This document shows, in pieces, positions 1 to 7,388 of a DNA stretch of 16,921 bases. Source of the stretch: an uncultured Prevotellaceae bacterium (GTDB taxonomy: Bacteria > Bacteroidota > Bacteroidia > Bacteroidales > Bacteroidaceae); assembly GCA_902800435.1 (NCBI GenBank), contig CADCEQ010000050.1, positions 1-16,921 on the forward strand, in the 5' to 3' direction. Every line of letters starts with the position of its first letter. Within the stretch, counting starts at the first letter, position 1. The notes below the pieces were generated by a model that saw nothing but the letters and a program-made list of their open reading frames with translations, ran no database searches and was not told the DNA's origin. Made by a program: the position numbers and the translations under genes.

Positions 1-178
1 AATGTGTCTCTCTGAACATCCTTTCGGAACACTGAAACGATCGCTTGGACAATATTATTTCTTACTGAAAGGTTTCGCTAAAGTAACTGCAGAGATGGCA
101 ATGTTCTGTCTGTCATACAACATGCGCCGTACCATAAACATTAAAGGCGTGCCAGCATTGGTGTCAGCCCTAAAATAA
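1..178 (+). CDS. IS1182-type DDE transposase, C-terminal fragment (runs off left edge)
   Basis: An open frame enters at the left edge and ends at TAA 176-178. It gives about 58 visible residues. The sequence EHPFGTLKR (residues 5-13 counted from the ATG at base 2) has the E-x6-K spacing of the Y-R-E-K signature of DDE transposases. The rest, with LLKGFAKV and MAMFCLSYNMRR, reads like the C-terminus of IS1182-family transposases, where the last catalytic Glu sits in an EHPFGT motif. The first two catalytic aspartates and the N-terminus would lie before base 1, so I cannot tell whether the gene is intact. The ATG at base 2 is almost certainly internal. The role would be cut-and-paste transposition of its own element. 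It sits back to back with the truncated ISL3 transposase. Confidence 0.75.
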   Translation, partial: MCLSEHPFGTLKRSLGQYYFLLKGFAKVTAEMAMFCLSYNMRRTINIKGVPALVSALK

Positions 179-404
179 GAATAGGGAGGAGCATATACTC
201 AAAAAAACGGCTCTATGAGGCTCATTTTAAGCCAGCAGGAGCTCATAATTCATTAACAAGGGAAAAACAAGTAAGAATCTGCCCCTGCGGTAGAGGTCTT
301 TATATGCCTCCAAAATTACCCCAAATCAGGCTAAAATGCCTTTAAAATCAGGGTTCTCGGACGGCCTGAGGGGGGGGCTTTTTGATTAGCAAAGGGGGCA
401 CTTC
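1..404 (+). mobile_element. Right end of an IS1182-like insertion sequence (boundary uncertain)
   Basis: The transposase C-terminus (to 178) is followed by about 226 bp without a convincing gene, as expected for the non-coding end of an insertion sequence. The stretch holds short GC-rich blocks, a G8 run near 371-378 and AT-rich spacers. I could not identify a terminal inverted repeat because the other end is outside the window. The true end of the element may lie anywhere between 180 and about 404. Position 405 is used only because the neighbouring ISL3 transposase frame stops there. Confidence 0.4.
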
Positions 405-1760
405 TCAAATCGCGCGCGCATTGTCAATGACTGATGAGATACTTTTCACAGGAAGCAGTTCTGATCGGTCATCCTGCGGCTTTTCTTTCTTTGGGCATGG
501 TTTCCAATTCTTGGACCTGTAACCTCTATGCCCGTCAGAAAGATATTTGTAGTGATCATAGAACGGAGTAAGACTACCGGAAAATCCCATTTGGCATATC
601 TCCTGATGAATGGCATTGAGTGACTTACCGCCTGCTGCCTCCTGCTCGACGTATGCGTCATACTTGTAATACTCATTCCGCAGCTTGCTGTTCCTTCCAG
701 GCAACGATTCCATCTTGCAGTATTTTGTAGCTGTCTGCCTTGCAATACCCAGTTTCTTGGCTATCGGCGTAGGCTTGAAGCCTTCCCTCTGCAGTTCTTT
801 CACCTCCTTAAACATGACTTCTCTTGAGTCCGGCTTCTTGGATGGGCAATTTGTGGCTACCGGTGCTTTTGTTGCCTCTGTTGTATTGACAGGGGCTTTT
901 TCTCCGCTTCTTACCGCCTGCCTATAGTCTGCATAATTCTCTGCAACGAGTTTTGTCGTCCGGTCCGTGATGTTTTTCACGAGATGGAATTTGTCAGCAA
1001 CCTCAGTTATCCGACGCTCCGTGGATGCAATGGCAGAACTATAGTCCGTAGATCTGTCACGGCTAACAGTATGTACATTTTCATGTTGCTCCATCCACTC
1101 ACGGAAGCTCTCCGTCTCCCTGTCGCCAAGCAGGTCTATCGGCCATCCGTTTATATAGTCAATGATGATGCTTCCATAGGTGATACCCTTGCGCCACGCC
1201 CAGTCGTCAACACCAACCTCCTCGACATCATCATATCCTGGCGTCCTCATCCTGTGCGGGTCGCGCAAGACCGTAGATGGACTGATAAATATGCCCATAT
1301 GGGCAAGCAAGCGGCTAGCAGAGCCTGATGATGCTGATATTCCGTGACGTGCCACTGCTCTTTCGCACCTGCAGGTACGCCTTCGGTAACGGAATACCTC
1401 GTTGCCAGGCTGCTCCGCAAAAGTCTTCCTGCGACAATCGTCGTTGTGACAGAAGAATTTGCGAACCTCAAGATGCAGGATTACCCGCTCACCAAGGATA
1501 GACATATCCTGTATCGTCCTGGAATACCTGCTGTGTACCTGGCTGCTGGCATGACCACAATAAGGACAGATGCCATAGTCAAAAGAGGATGAGGCATATA
1601 GATGAAAAACGTTGCTTTCATGAACAGCCTCATGAATAAGCAGCTCGGATGAGAGATAGATCTGCGACATTCCTTCATCCCAGAGCAAATTTGTTTTATT
1701 TGCCTTGCCGAATTCTGATTTTTTTGTTGTAACTTTGCCGCCATTAGGATACTTTGACAT
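405..1760 (-). pseudogene. ISL3-family transposase, 3'-truncated
   Basis: The 451-residue frame has the ISL3 layout. An N-terminal zinc ribbon uses C65/C68 (CPYC) and C104/C109 (CHNDDC). It is followed by an Arg-rich helical segment (about 123-140). The start of the DDE catalytic domain shows GVDDWAWR with D185/D186 and VSRDRSTDY with D235, then ADKFHLVKN. A helix-turn-helix inserted in the domain lies at about 325-350 (PTPIAKKLGIARQTATKYC). In full-length ISL3 enzymes the catalytic Glu follows in a C-terminal EGxxNxxK-type region. Here the frame ends at TGA 405-407 without it, and none is visible in the adjacent 400 bp, so the enzyme should be inactive. The start is ATG 1758-1760; Met31 is an alternative. 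A TACCTTTA box lies upstream at 1788-1795 (-). Odd changes such as Cys130/Cys132 in the Arg-rich segment could be further decay. Confidence 0.8.
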
Positions 1761-1989
1761 TGATTTCTTGCTTTATGTTTGGCGATATAAAGGTACGAAA
1801 AATTTGCCAAATATCCTAATGCTTTTTAATATAAAATATTGATTATCAGTTAATTAAATATAATTCAAAGTGCCTGCAATATTAACAATTTGATAATTGC
1901 CAAAACACCCTTCCATGGCCTATTCTCTAAAGCCCGCATATCACAGCAAAGCTACTTGAACTAAAAGTGCATTATCCTCAAAAGAGAAT

Positions 1990-2016
1990 CCTCTTCAACT
2001 AAATTGCAGAAGAACC
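1990..2016 (-). repeat. Candidate terminal inverted repeat of the ISL3 element
   Basis: On the minus strand this 27-bp segment begins with GG and lies about 230 bp upstream of the transposase start, a plausible place for an element end. The partner repeat is not present in the window, so it cannot be confirmed here. Confidence 0.4.
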
Positions 2017-2076
2017 ATTTTGGTTGACAGTTTTGTTTGTTAATACTAACTTGGTTTACACTTTATTGTTTTTATT

Positions 2077-2121
2077 GGTACATTATAGTTCACCAAAGAT
2101 GACGTGATGTTGTAATGTACC
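2077..2121. repeat. Inverted repeat with 9-bp perfect arms
   Basis: GGTACATTA at 2077-2085 is repeated as TAATGTACC at 2113-2121, with a 27-bp spacer. The spacer contains CAC (2091-2093) and GTG (2104-2106), which could extend a cruciform or RNA hairpin. The motif TGTACCATTGTACCATTA just right of it adds a short tandem duplication of GTACCATT. The function is unknown. It lies just outside the proposed ISL3 end, so it may mark another mobile-element border or an operator. Confidence 0.45.
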
Positions 2122-2319
2122 ATTGTACCATTAGGAAAATGAGAATTATAATTAGTAATGTAGATACGTTCGCATGGCAGTGTTTCTCGCAAAGACAAAG
2201 AACTAAGAATTTATAAATCATGAAAAACCAATAGTTTTCTGTGAATCTTCATGGCAACACCGGTAATGTCGCTCGAGCGGAGCGAAGCGACCCTTTCTTT
2301 ATTAACTCAAATATCTAAT

Positions 2320-2362
2320 AAAAAAGACCGTTGGATGTTAGTCCAACGGTCTTCTCTTTTTT
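2320..2362 (-). terminator. Rho-independent terminator, likely bidirectional, for the small lipoprotein gene
   Basis: Arms 2324-2335 (AAGACCGTTGGA) and 2342-2353 (TCCAACGGTCTT) are perfectly complementary over 12 bp around a six-base loop. On the minus strand the stem is followed by a T-run, the complement of the A-run at 2319-2325. On the plus strand it is followed by TCTCTTTTTT. It begins 21 bases past the stop codon of the minus-strand gene at 2383. Confidence 0.85.
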
Positions 2363-2382
2363 GATTCGCTTGTAATCTGTAA

Positions 2383-2577
2383 TTACTGGGCAGTTGCAGC
2401 TGAATCAACAACGGCGGCAGCAGCGCTGTCAACGGCAACAGCAGTGGAATCAATAACGCTGTCAACAATCTCCTCGATAGAATCGGTGTCAACAGGAGCA
2501 GCCTGCTCAGTCTTGTTACCACATGCAGCAAACGAAACAGCTACAACAGCTGCGAATGCAAATACTAATTTCTTCAT
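2383..2577 (-). CDS. Small Ala/Val/Asp-rich lipoprotein, function unknown
   Basis: The gene encodes 64 residues. A short signal peptide (MKKLVFAFAAVVAVSFAAC) ends in a lipobox-like FAAC, so the mature protein probably starts at lipidated Cys19. The mature part is almost all Asp, Ser, Ala, Val and Thr, with VDSA/VDSV repeats. This looks like a flexible, acidic, low-complexity tail rather than a folded domain. Similar short lipoproteins are common in Prevotella and Bacteroides and have no assigned role that I know of. ATG 2575-2577 is chosen over the upstream in-frame start near 2607 because it begins the signal peptide directly and leaves room after the promoter box at 2630-2637. The gene stands alone, with its own promoter and terminator. 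Confidence 0.8.
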   Translation of the reverse strand: MKKLVFAFAAVVAVSFAACGNKTEQAAPVDTDSIEEIVDSVIDSTAVAVDSAAAAVVDSAATAQ

Positions 2578-2629
2578 TTTTTCTAAGCTTTTAAATCTGT
2601 AAAACAATCATTTGTTCATTAAAACGGTG

Positions 2630-2637
2630 CAAAGTTA
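2630..2637 (-). promoter_or_regulatory. Bacteroidetes -7 box (TAACTTTG) of the small lipoprotein gene
   Basis: Read on the minus strand, the sequence is a perfect TAnnTTTG match about 53 bases before the start codon. No clear TTG box is present 19-21 bp upstream, where the sequence is a run of A and T. Confidence 0.6.
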
Positions 2638-2807
2638 GGCATTTTTTTTGATATGGCCTATCATTTTTTTTGTTTTTTTTTATGTCGTTATTGTAACTTT
2701 TTTGCAAGAGGCTGTAAATCAGCTATTTGTGAAATGTTAAATAATGCAATCAAAGACGCTCGTGTATTAATTCTGAAAAAAAAGGCTAATTTTCGAGGAA
2801 AAAGCAG

Positions 2808-2815
2808 TACCTTTG
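2808..2815 (+). promoter_or_regulatory. Bacteroidetes -7 box (TACCTTTG) of mtaB
   Basis: This is a perfect TAnnTTTG element 30 bp before the mtaB ATG. The -33 element is weak, with no TTG at 19-21 bp upstream. It leaves a leader of about 20-25 nt, typical of this phylum. It probably drives mtaB and the overlapping glycosyltransferase gene. Confidence 0.65.
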
Positions 2816-2845
2816 TAGGCGTAAAACGAGACACCTTAATTATAT

Positions 2846-4198
2846 ATGATAGATACTTCGGCCTTTCAAGGGAAAAAAGCGGCTTTTTACACACTTGGTT
2901 GTAAGCTGAACTTTTCTGAGACGTCTTCTTTTGCCAAGATGCTTCAGCAGATGGGCGTCTGTGAGATTCAGAAAGGCGAGAAGGCTGACTTGTGCCTGAT
3001 CAATACTTGTTCTGTGACGGACGTTGCCGACCATAAGTGTCGCCAGGCCATTCATAAGCTGGTGAGACAGCATCCCGATGCTTTTGTGGTGGTTACCGGC
3101 TGCTATGCCCAGCTGCGACCGGAGGCGGTGAGCCGCTTAGTAGGTGTCGACCTGGTGTTGGGCTCGAACGAGAAGGCGAACCTTGTGCAGTTTCTGTCAG
3201 AGAAATGGATGCTGAGGGATTCGAATTTGACAGATAAGGAAGGGGCAATCTATGTGCAGAAGACCAAGGATATCAAGTCGTTTGCGCCGTCTTGTTCCCG
3301 TGGTAACCGCACGCGCTTCTTCCTGAAAGTGCAGGACGGATGTGACTATTTCTGCACTTATTGCACTATTCCCTACGCACGTGGTTTCAGTCGTAATCCG
3401 ACTATCGCCTCATTGGTTGAACAGGCCCGTGAGGCTGTTGCCGAAGGTGGCAGGGAGATTGTTCTGACGGGTGTGAACATCGGGGACTTTGGAAAGACCA
3501 CCGGCGAGCGTTTCATCGATCTGGTGAAAGCACTTGATGGTGTCGATGGCATCAGCCGCTATAGAATCAGTTCCTTGGAGCCCGACTTGCTTTCGGATGA
3601 GTTGATAGACTTCTGCGCGGCAAGCCGTTGCTTCATGCCACACTTCCACATTCCATTGCAAAGCGGCAGTGACGCTGTACTCCGGCTGATGCACCGTCAC
3701 TACGACCGTCAGCTGTTCGCCGATAAGATTCACCGCATCAAGCAGGTCATGCCCGATGCCTTCATCGGGGTAGATGTAATGGTAGGCTGTCGTGGTGAGA
3801 AGCCCGAATACTTTGAAGAGACCTACCAGTTCCTGCATGACCTTGATGTCACACAGCTTCACGTGTTTCCCTATTCCGAACGGCCTGGCACGTCGGCACT
3901 CAGCATCCCCTACGTAGTCAGCGATGCCGACAAGCGAGAGCGCAGCCGCCGGCTGTTGGAACTCTCCGATCAGAAGACGCAGGCCTTCTATAGCCGGCAT
4001 ATTGGGACAGAGGCCGAGGTTCTGTTTGAAAAAGCGCCTGCAGGTCGTTCCATCCATGGCTTCACTAAGAATTATATTCGTGCAGAACTGCCTGCCCGTG
4101 AAAGCAACGACGCTTTTGACAACCAGATTGTCCGTGTCAGCCTGGGAGACTTCAATCATAATAAAACAGCATTAAAAGCAACGCCTATCAATGGATAA
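2846..4198 (+). CDS. mtaB: tRNA (N6-L-threonylcarbamoyladenosine(37)-C2)-methylthiotransferase MtaB
   Basis: This radical-SAM methylthiotransferase adds a methylthio group at C2 of t6A37 in ANN-decoding tRNAs, using two iron-sulfur clusters and S-adenosylmethionine. The 450-residue length is typical. The N-terminal UPF0004-type domain holds the auxiliary-cluster cysteines C19 (LGCK), C55 (NTCS) and C86 (TGCY). The radical-SAM CxxxCxxC is C166, C170, C173 (GCDYFCTYCTIPYARG). The core includes VLTGVNIGDFG, SSLEPDLL and HIPLQSGSD. A short TRAM-like C-terminus contains GFTKNYIRAEL. LTGVNIG and the SSLEP motif point to MtaB rather than MiaB or RimO. The start is ATG 2846, 30 bp after a -7 box. The 3' end overlaps the glycosyltransferase start by 8 bp, which suggests translational coupling although the functions look unrelated. 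Confidence 0.93.
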   Translation: MIDTSAFQGKKAAFYTLGCKLNFSETSSFAKMLQQMGVCEIQKGEKADLCLINTCSVTDVADHKCRQAIHKLVRQHPDAFVVVTGCYAQLRPEAVSRLVGVDLVLGSNEKANLVQFLSEKWMLRDSNLTDKEGAIYVQKTKDIKSFAPSCSRGNRTRFFLKVQDGCDYFCTYCTIPYARGFSRNPTIASLVEQAREAVAEGGREIVLTGVNIGDFGKTTGERFIDLVKALDGVDGISRYRISSLEPDLLSDELIDFCAASRCFMPHFHIPLQSGSDAVLRLMHRHYDRQLFADKIHRIKQVMPDAFIGVDVMVGCRGEKPEYFEETYQFLHDLDVTQLHVFPYSERPGTSALSIPYVVSDADKRERSRRLLELSDQKTQAFYSRHIGTEAEVLFEKAPAGRSIHGFTKNYIRAELPARESNDAFDNQIVRVSLGDFNHNKTALKATPING

Positions 4199-5213
4199 AC
4201 TTGCTATCGTCATATTAAACTGGAACGGTGCAGCCATGCTTCGGCAGTATCTGCCATCTGTCTTGAACCATTCGACGGATGAGGCTGTGGTCTATGTCGC
4301 TGACAATGCATCGACCGACGGCTCGATAGAACTGCTCCGTCAGGAGTTTCCAGAGTGCCGGCTTATCATGCTTGAGAAGAATTGGGGCTTTGCTGAAGGT
4401 TACAACAAGGCGCTCAGGCAGGTGGAGGCCGAGTACTACCTCCTGCTTAACAGCGATATTGAGGTGACACAACATTGGCTGACGCCGATGCTCTCATTCA
4501 TGGACAGTCGTCCTGATGTGGCTGCCTGCCAGCCCAAACTGCTGTCGGTTGCCGACCATAACCGCTTTGAGTATGCGGGAGCCTGTGGCGGATTTCTCGA
4601 CCGTTACGGTTATCCTTTCTGCCGAGGGCGTGTCTTTGAAACCGTTGAACTCGACAAAGGGCAATACGACCAGCCTGCTGAAGTGATGTGGGCTACGGGT
4701 GCAGCCCTGATGATACGTGCGACCGACTATTGGGCTGTCGGCGGGCTTGACGGTCGGTTCTTTGCCCATTGTGAGGAGATTGACCTCTGCTGGCGACTCC
4801 GCATTCGTGGTCGCAAGGTGTGTTGCCTGCCTGCCAGTCAGGTCTACCATGTCGGGGGCGGAACCCTGCCAAAGGCCAATCCCATGAAAACCTTCCTGAA
4901 CTTCCGTAACAACCTGACGATGCTCTACAAATGTCTGCCCGACAGCGAGTTGCGCCACGTCATGCGTTGGCGCTGGTTCCTCGATTACCTGGCAGCTTGG
5001 GAGATGCTGCTGCTGAAACGCAACCTCGGCGACTTCAAAGCCATCTTTAAGGCCCGCCGTGCTTTCCACCGCTGGCGCAATGACTTTGACGCCGACCGTC
5101 GGGCTATACAAGATGGTCGCGTCGTGGAGGAAATACCAGAACAGCGCAGGTTCTCCCTCCTTTGGCAATATTACGCCAAGGGCCGAAAGTTCTTTAGTAC
5201 TTTACCTGAATAG
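4191..5213 (+). CDS. Family 2 glycosyltransferase (rhamnosyltransferase-like)
   Basis: The protein has 340 residues with a GT-A fold of the GT2 (WbbL-like) group. The N-terminal nucleotide-binding motif is VILNWNG followed by VADNASTDGS (D38). NWGFAEGYNKAL is the usual second block. The DXD-equivalent is NSD (87-89). The catalytic/acceptor region is ATGAALMIR...GGLDGRFFAHCEEIDLCWR (E195, E196, D198). The C-terminus (about 235-300) is basic and amphipathic with LAAWEMLLLKRN, which probably sits at the membrane surface. The likely role is transfer of a nucleotide-activated sugar in polysaccharide or O-antigen synthesis; donor and acceptor cannot be read from sequence. It is an isolated GT with no other polysaccharide genes nearby. 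Its last 20 bases overlap the end of the oppositely oriented DUF4861 gene. Confidence 0.88.
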   Translation: MDKLAIVILNWNGAAMLRQYLPSVLNHSTDEAVVYVADNASTDGSIELLRQEFPECRLIMLEKNWGFAEGYNKALRQVEAEYYLLLNSDIEVTQHWLTPMLSFMDSRPDVAACQPKLLSVADHNRFEYAGACGGFLDRYGYPFCRGRVFETVELDKGQYDQPAEVMWATGAALMIRATDYWAVGGLDGRFFAHCEEIDLCWRLRIRGRKVCCLPASQVYHVGGGTLPKANPMKTFLNFRNNLTMLYKCLPDSELRHVMRWRWFLDYLAAWEMLLLKRNLGDFKAIFKARRAFHRWRNDFDADRRAIQDGRVVEEIPEQRRFSLLWQYYAKGRKFFSTLPE

Positions 5214-6405
5214 GTTGCTCCACCTCGCGCTTCCAGGCTTTCAGGTAGTCGAACCACTCGCGGGCGGTGTGGTAGCCGAACTCCTCGTTGGCCGAGGTGT
5301 AGTTAATCTTATAGCTTAGGCGGCTGCCGTCGGTCTTGATGACAAAGGCGTAATTGTCCTTGTTGGCTGCCTCTTCGCTGGCAATGTGCTTGTTGGGGAT
5401 GCAGATGGCGAGGCCGACGGTCTCGCGGTTCCACTTGACGGTGTCGGTCGAGGGGTAGTCGGTGCCCCAGCAGGCGCGTAGTCCCTTGTGGTCGCTGAAC
5501 TCCTCGGAGTCCTTCACGTTGATGATGCCCGTCGAGAAGCGGTAGCCGCTGACATCCTTGTTGAACAGCACGTCGACATCAGTGTCGCGGTGGCCGGCGT
5601 ACTGGGTGTAGCGGAGAGTCATGTTAATGGGAGATTTAGCTGCATCGGCTTTCCAGCCGCGGTCGATGACCTCGACGATGGTGCGGAGCGGACCGTAGCT
5701 GACGATGCGCTGTGTGCGCGAGCGGACGGGGTCGATCATGGTGGGTTCCTTGCCGTCCCAGCCCCGGAAGGCACCAAGGCCGAAGGTGTTGCCTACCCAA
5801 AGCACGTCGTCGCCGTAGCCCTGGGTCTTCTGTTCGTCGGATGTGTAGAACTGAGTCTCTTTCAGCTCCAGCCGCTTCTTGAACTTCCCATAGAGGTCGA
5901 GCGTCTGCCGCTTGTCAAAGTAAATGCGGATGCCGTTGAGCTCGCTTTCGAAGTCGACGCCGTGGTGGTGCTGCAGGTTATAGGAGTTGGTGCAGTCGCC
6001 CCGTGCCGTAATACTCTCGATGTAGTTGTCGTGGCGGTTCTTTTCCTTCACCTTGTCGTTGCGCATCAGCATCTCGGCATAGACGCGGGCGGGGTAGGGG
6101 CGTGGCTCGCCCTGCTGATAGAGCGTGACGGTGTACTGCTTCTTTTCCTTACCCGCGAGGTCGGCCAGGAAGCAGAGTTCGTCGAACTGCTCGTCCTGAT
6201 CGAGGTCGTCCAGCTGGCAGGCAATCTCCTTGCCGTCGGTGGTGACCAGAGCCGAACGGATGTCGCCGTATTTAGCTAAGGGAATGACCACTGGCTGGTC
6301 CGTGCGGTTGGTATTCACAGGATTGCTCACGCTTACGGTGATTGTCTGTTGCGCCATCGTTGTGGTGCTGACGGCCAAAAGGGCCCAGAATAAACTTCGT
6401 TTCAT
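5194..6405 (-). CDS. Secreted DUF4861 family protein
   Basis: The protein has 403 residues. The signal peptide MKRSLFWALLAVSTTTMA ends at an AxA-like site before QTITVSV. The mature part begins with a beta-rich segment (ITVSVSNPVNTNRTDQPVVIPL). A long domain follows with HHHGVDFESELNGIRIYFDKRQTLDLYGK, YGDDVLWVGNTFGLGAFRGWDG and RYTQYAGHRDTDVDVLF. I recognise this as DUF4861, a Bacteroidetes family of periplasmic or outer-membrane-associated proteins often found near polysaccharide-utilisation genes. A carbohydrate-related role is plausible but unproven here. The His cluster and conserved Trp/Asp would be candidate functional residues. ATG 6403-6405 is preferred to an in-frame start nine codons upstream, because a TACTTTTG promoter box at 6430-6437 would overlap the longer version. 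No SusC/D or glycoside hydrolase genes are adjacent. Confidence 0.85.
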   Translation of the reverse strand: MKRSLFWALLAVSTTTMAQQTITVSVSNPVNTNRTDQPVVIPLAKYGDIRSALVTTDGKEIACQLDDLDQDEQFDELCFLADLAGKEKKQYTVTLYQQGEPRPYPARVYAEMLMRNDKVKEKNRHDNYIESITARGDCTNSYNLQHHHGVDFESELNGIRIYFDKRQTLDLYGKFKKRLELKETQFYTSDEQKTQGYGDDVLWVGNTFGLGAFRGWDGKEPTMIDPVRSRTQRIVSYGPLRTIVEVIDRGWKADAAKSPINMTLRYTQYAGHRDTDVDVLFNKDVSGYRFSTGIINVKDSEEFSDHKGLRACWGTDYPSTDTVKWNRETVGLAICIPNKHIASEEAANKDNYAFVIKTDGSRLSYKINYTSANEEFGYHTAREWFDYLKAWKREVEQPIQVKY

Positions 6406-6429
6406 GTCTTTTGATTGTTTAGTAGAGCG

Positions 6430-6437
6430 CAAAAGTA
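6430..6437 (-). promoter_or_regulatory. Bacteroidetes -7 box (TACTTTTG) of the DUF4861 gene
   Basis: Read on the minus strand, the sequence is a TAnnTTTG match 25 bases before ATG 6405. No TTG box is at the ideal distance; TTTG occurs closer, at 8 bp. It decides the start in favour of the short form of the gene. Confidence 0.55.
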
Positions 6438-6476
6438 ATTATTTTCAAACTATTTTTTATCTTTTTTAGGTTAAAA

Positions 6477-6508
6477 TTTGGATTTTACAATATTATTTAG
6501 TAATTTTG
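6477..6508 (+). promoter_or_regulatory. Bacteroidetes promoter of the GldB-like gene (TTTG / 20 bp / TAATTTTG)
   Basis: TTTG at 6477-6480 and TAATTTTG at 6501-6508 are separated by 20 bp, an ideal Bacteroidetes sigma-ABfr promoter. It fires away from the DUF4861 promoter and leaves a leader of about 30-35 nt before ATG 6548. Confidence 0.8.
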
Positions 6509-6547
6509 CAGTCGAATTTAAACAAAATTCACTCTATAGCGAAGGAA

Positions 6548-7384
6548 ATGCGAAGAATATACATACTGCTCTTGGCCGTGATGCTTGTCTGTATAGGCTG
6601 CGAATGGCGCCTCACTTCTTCTGACGACAAGCAGGAAGTGCGGGTTGCCGTCGAGCGGTACGACCGTATCCAGAGCCTGTATCTGACGACGGGCGACTTC
6701 TCGGCCCTGCAGCAGATGAATACCGTCTACCCACAGCAGACGCGAACGCTGATAGAGGACGTCTTGAGGATTGGTCATGTGAACGACTCGGAGATCAACC
6801 TGAAGTTCCTGGCTTTTTATCAGGACTCCACCCTTCAGACCTTACTTGCCGAAGCTGAGCAGCAGTATGCTAACATGGACGACATCAACCAGGGGCTCAC
6901 CGACGCCTTTGCACGTCTTCAGGAGATGATTCCCGGTATTGAGGTTCCGCTGATATATGCCCAGATAGGTTCGCTCGACCAGAGCGTCATCGTCGGCAAT
7001 GGCCTGTTGGGCATTTCGCTCGATAAGTATCTGGGCAAGGACTATCCGCTCTATCTGCGCGAGGACTATGGCTATACTGCTGAACAGCGCCAGGTAATGA
7101 CCCGTCAGAACATCGTGCCCGACTGCATCGGCTTCTATCTTCTGAGTCTCTTCCCGATGCCTTCAGAGTATGCGCAGAGCCAGCTTGGGCGCGACATGCA
7201 CATCGGAAAAGTGCAGTGGGTCGTCAACCAGGCAATGAACGAGACAGTGTTCAATACGCTCTACACCCGTAATGTGGGCCATTACATGAAGAGCCATCCT
7301 GATGTGACGACCACTGAGTTGCTTCAGAAGAACTATTTCATCAATTCAGCTGAGATTTCAACAGGCCTTACAGACTCAGACTGA
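6548..7384 (+). CDS. GldB-like (gliding motility-related) lipoprotein
   Basis: The protein has 278 residues. Its hydrophobic signal (RRIYILLLAVMLVCIGC) ends in IGC, so Cys18 is the probable lipidation site, although the -3 residue is Cys instead of Leu. The mature part resembles the GldB family of Bacteroidetes. Recognisable stretches are VERYDRIQSLYLTTGDFSALQQM, PLIYAQIGSLDQSVIV, GNGLLGISLDKYLGKDYPLY and IVPDCIGFYLLSLFPMP. GldB is a lipoprotein needed for gliding in Flavobacterium, but homologues are widespread in non-gliding Bacteroidales, where their role is unknown. ATG 6548 is chosen because the in-frame TTG at 6506 falls inside the -7 box. An AAGGA ribosome-binding-like sequence lies just before the ATG. 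The gene is convergent with valS, only 11 bp from its stop codon. Confidence 0.75.
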   Translation: MRRIYILLLAVMLVCIGCEWRLTSSDDKQEVRVAVERYDRIQSLYLTTGDFSALQQMNTVYPQQTRTLIEDVLRIGHVNDSEINLKFLAFYQDSTLQTLLAEAEQQYANMDDINQGLTDAFARLQEMIPGIEVPLIYAQIGSLDQSVIVGNGLLGISLDKYLGKDYPLYLREDYGYTAEQRQVMTRQNIVPDCIGFYLLSLFPMPSEYAQSQLGRDMHIGKVQWVVNQAMNETVFNTLYTRNVGHYMKSHPDVTTTELLQKNYFINSAEISTGLTDSD

Positions 7385-7388
7385 GCCG

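Larger units (their letters stand above)
405..2016 (-). mobile_element. ISL3-family insertion sequence remnant
   Basis: The unit covers the truncated transposase and its upstream leader. The proposed outer end is the motif at 1990-2016, which on the minus strand starts GGTTCTTCTGCAATTTAG. That is the GG-start, 25-30 bp look of ISL3 terminal repeats as I remember them. No matching copy was seen near 352-404 beyond the short GGTTCT at 351-356, which fits loss of the other end together with the transposase C-terminus. The end assignment is inference; the transposase homology is strong. Confidence 0.55.
1811..2382. other. Non-coding region between the ISL3 transposase and the small lipoprotein
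   Basis: I find no credible gene. The left part (to about 2016) is the AT-rich leader of the ISL3 element. The right part holds an inverted repeat at 2077-2121, a GC-rich hairpin at 2268-2291 (GTCGCT paired with AGCGAC) and the terminator at 2320-2362. A five-codon start-stop (ATG 2220, TAG in codon 5) follows an AT-rich leader. It could be the vestige of a gene start, but nothing downstream supports that. Confidence 0.6.

Noticed and set aside
984..1592. Plus-strand open frames opposite the ISL3 transposase
   Set aside because: They lie entirely antisense to a recognisable transposase and show no domain, signal or start context of their own.
2268..2291. Hairpin GTCGCT/AGCGAC as a possible terminator
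   Set aside because: The stem is short and bulged, there is no adjacent T-run, and no gene ends just upstream.
2220..2319. Short frame starting MKNQ-stop after an AT-rich leader, with a readable stretch after the stop
   Set aside because: The stop in codon 5 ends it, and the following 25 or so residues match nothing I recognise. It was kept only as a note in the non-coding region.
2640..2672. TGATA-TATCA hairpin followed by a T-run as a terminator
   Set aside because: The stem is only five A/T-rich pairs and is flanked by T-runs on both sides, and no plus-strand gene precedes it.
5488..6279. 263-residue plus-strand frame inside the DUF4861 gene
   Set aside because: It is rich in Val, Ala, Leu and Asp, as expected when a coding strand is read backwards. 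The minus-strand gene has a signal peptide, promoter and known family.
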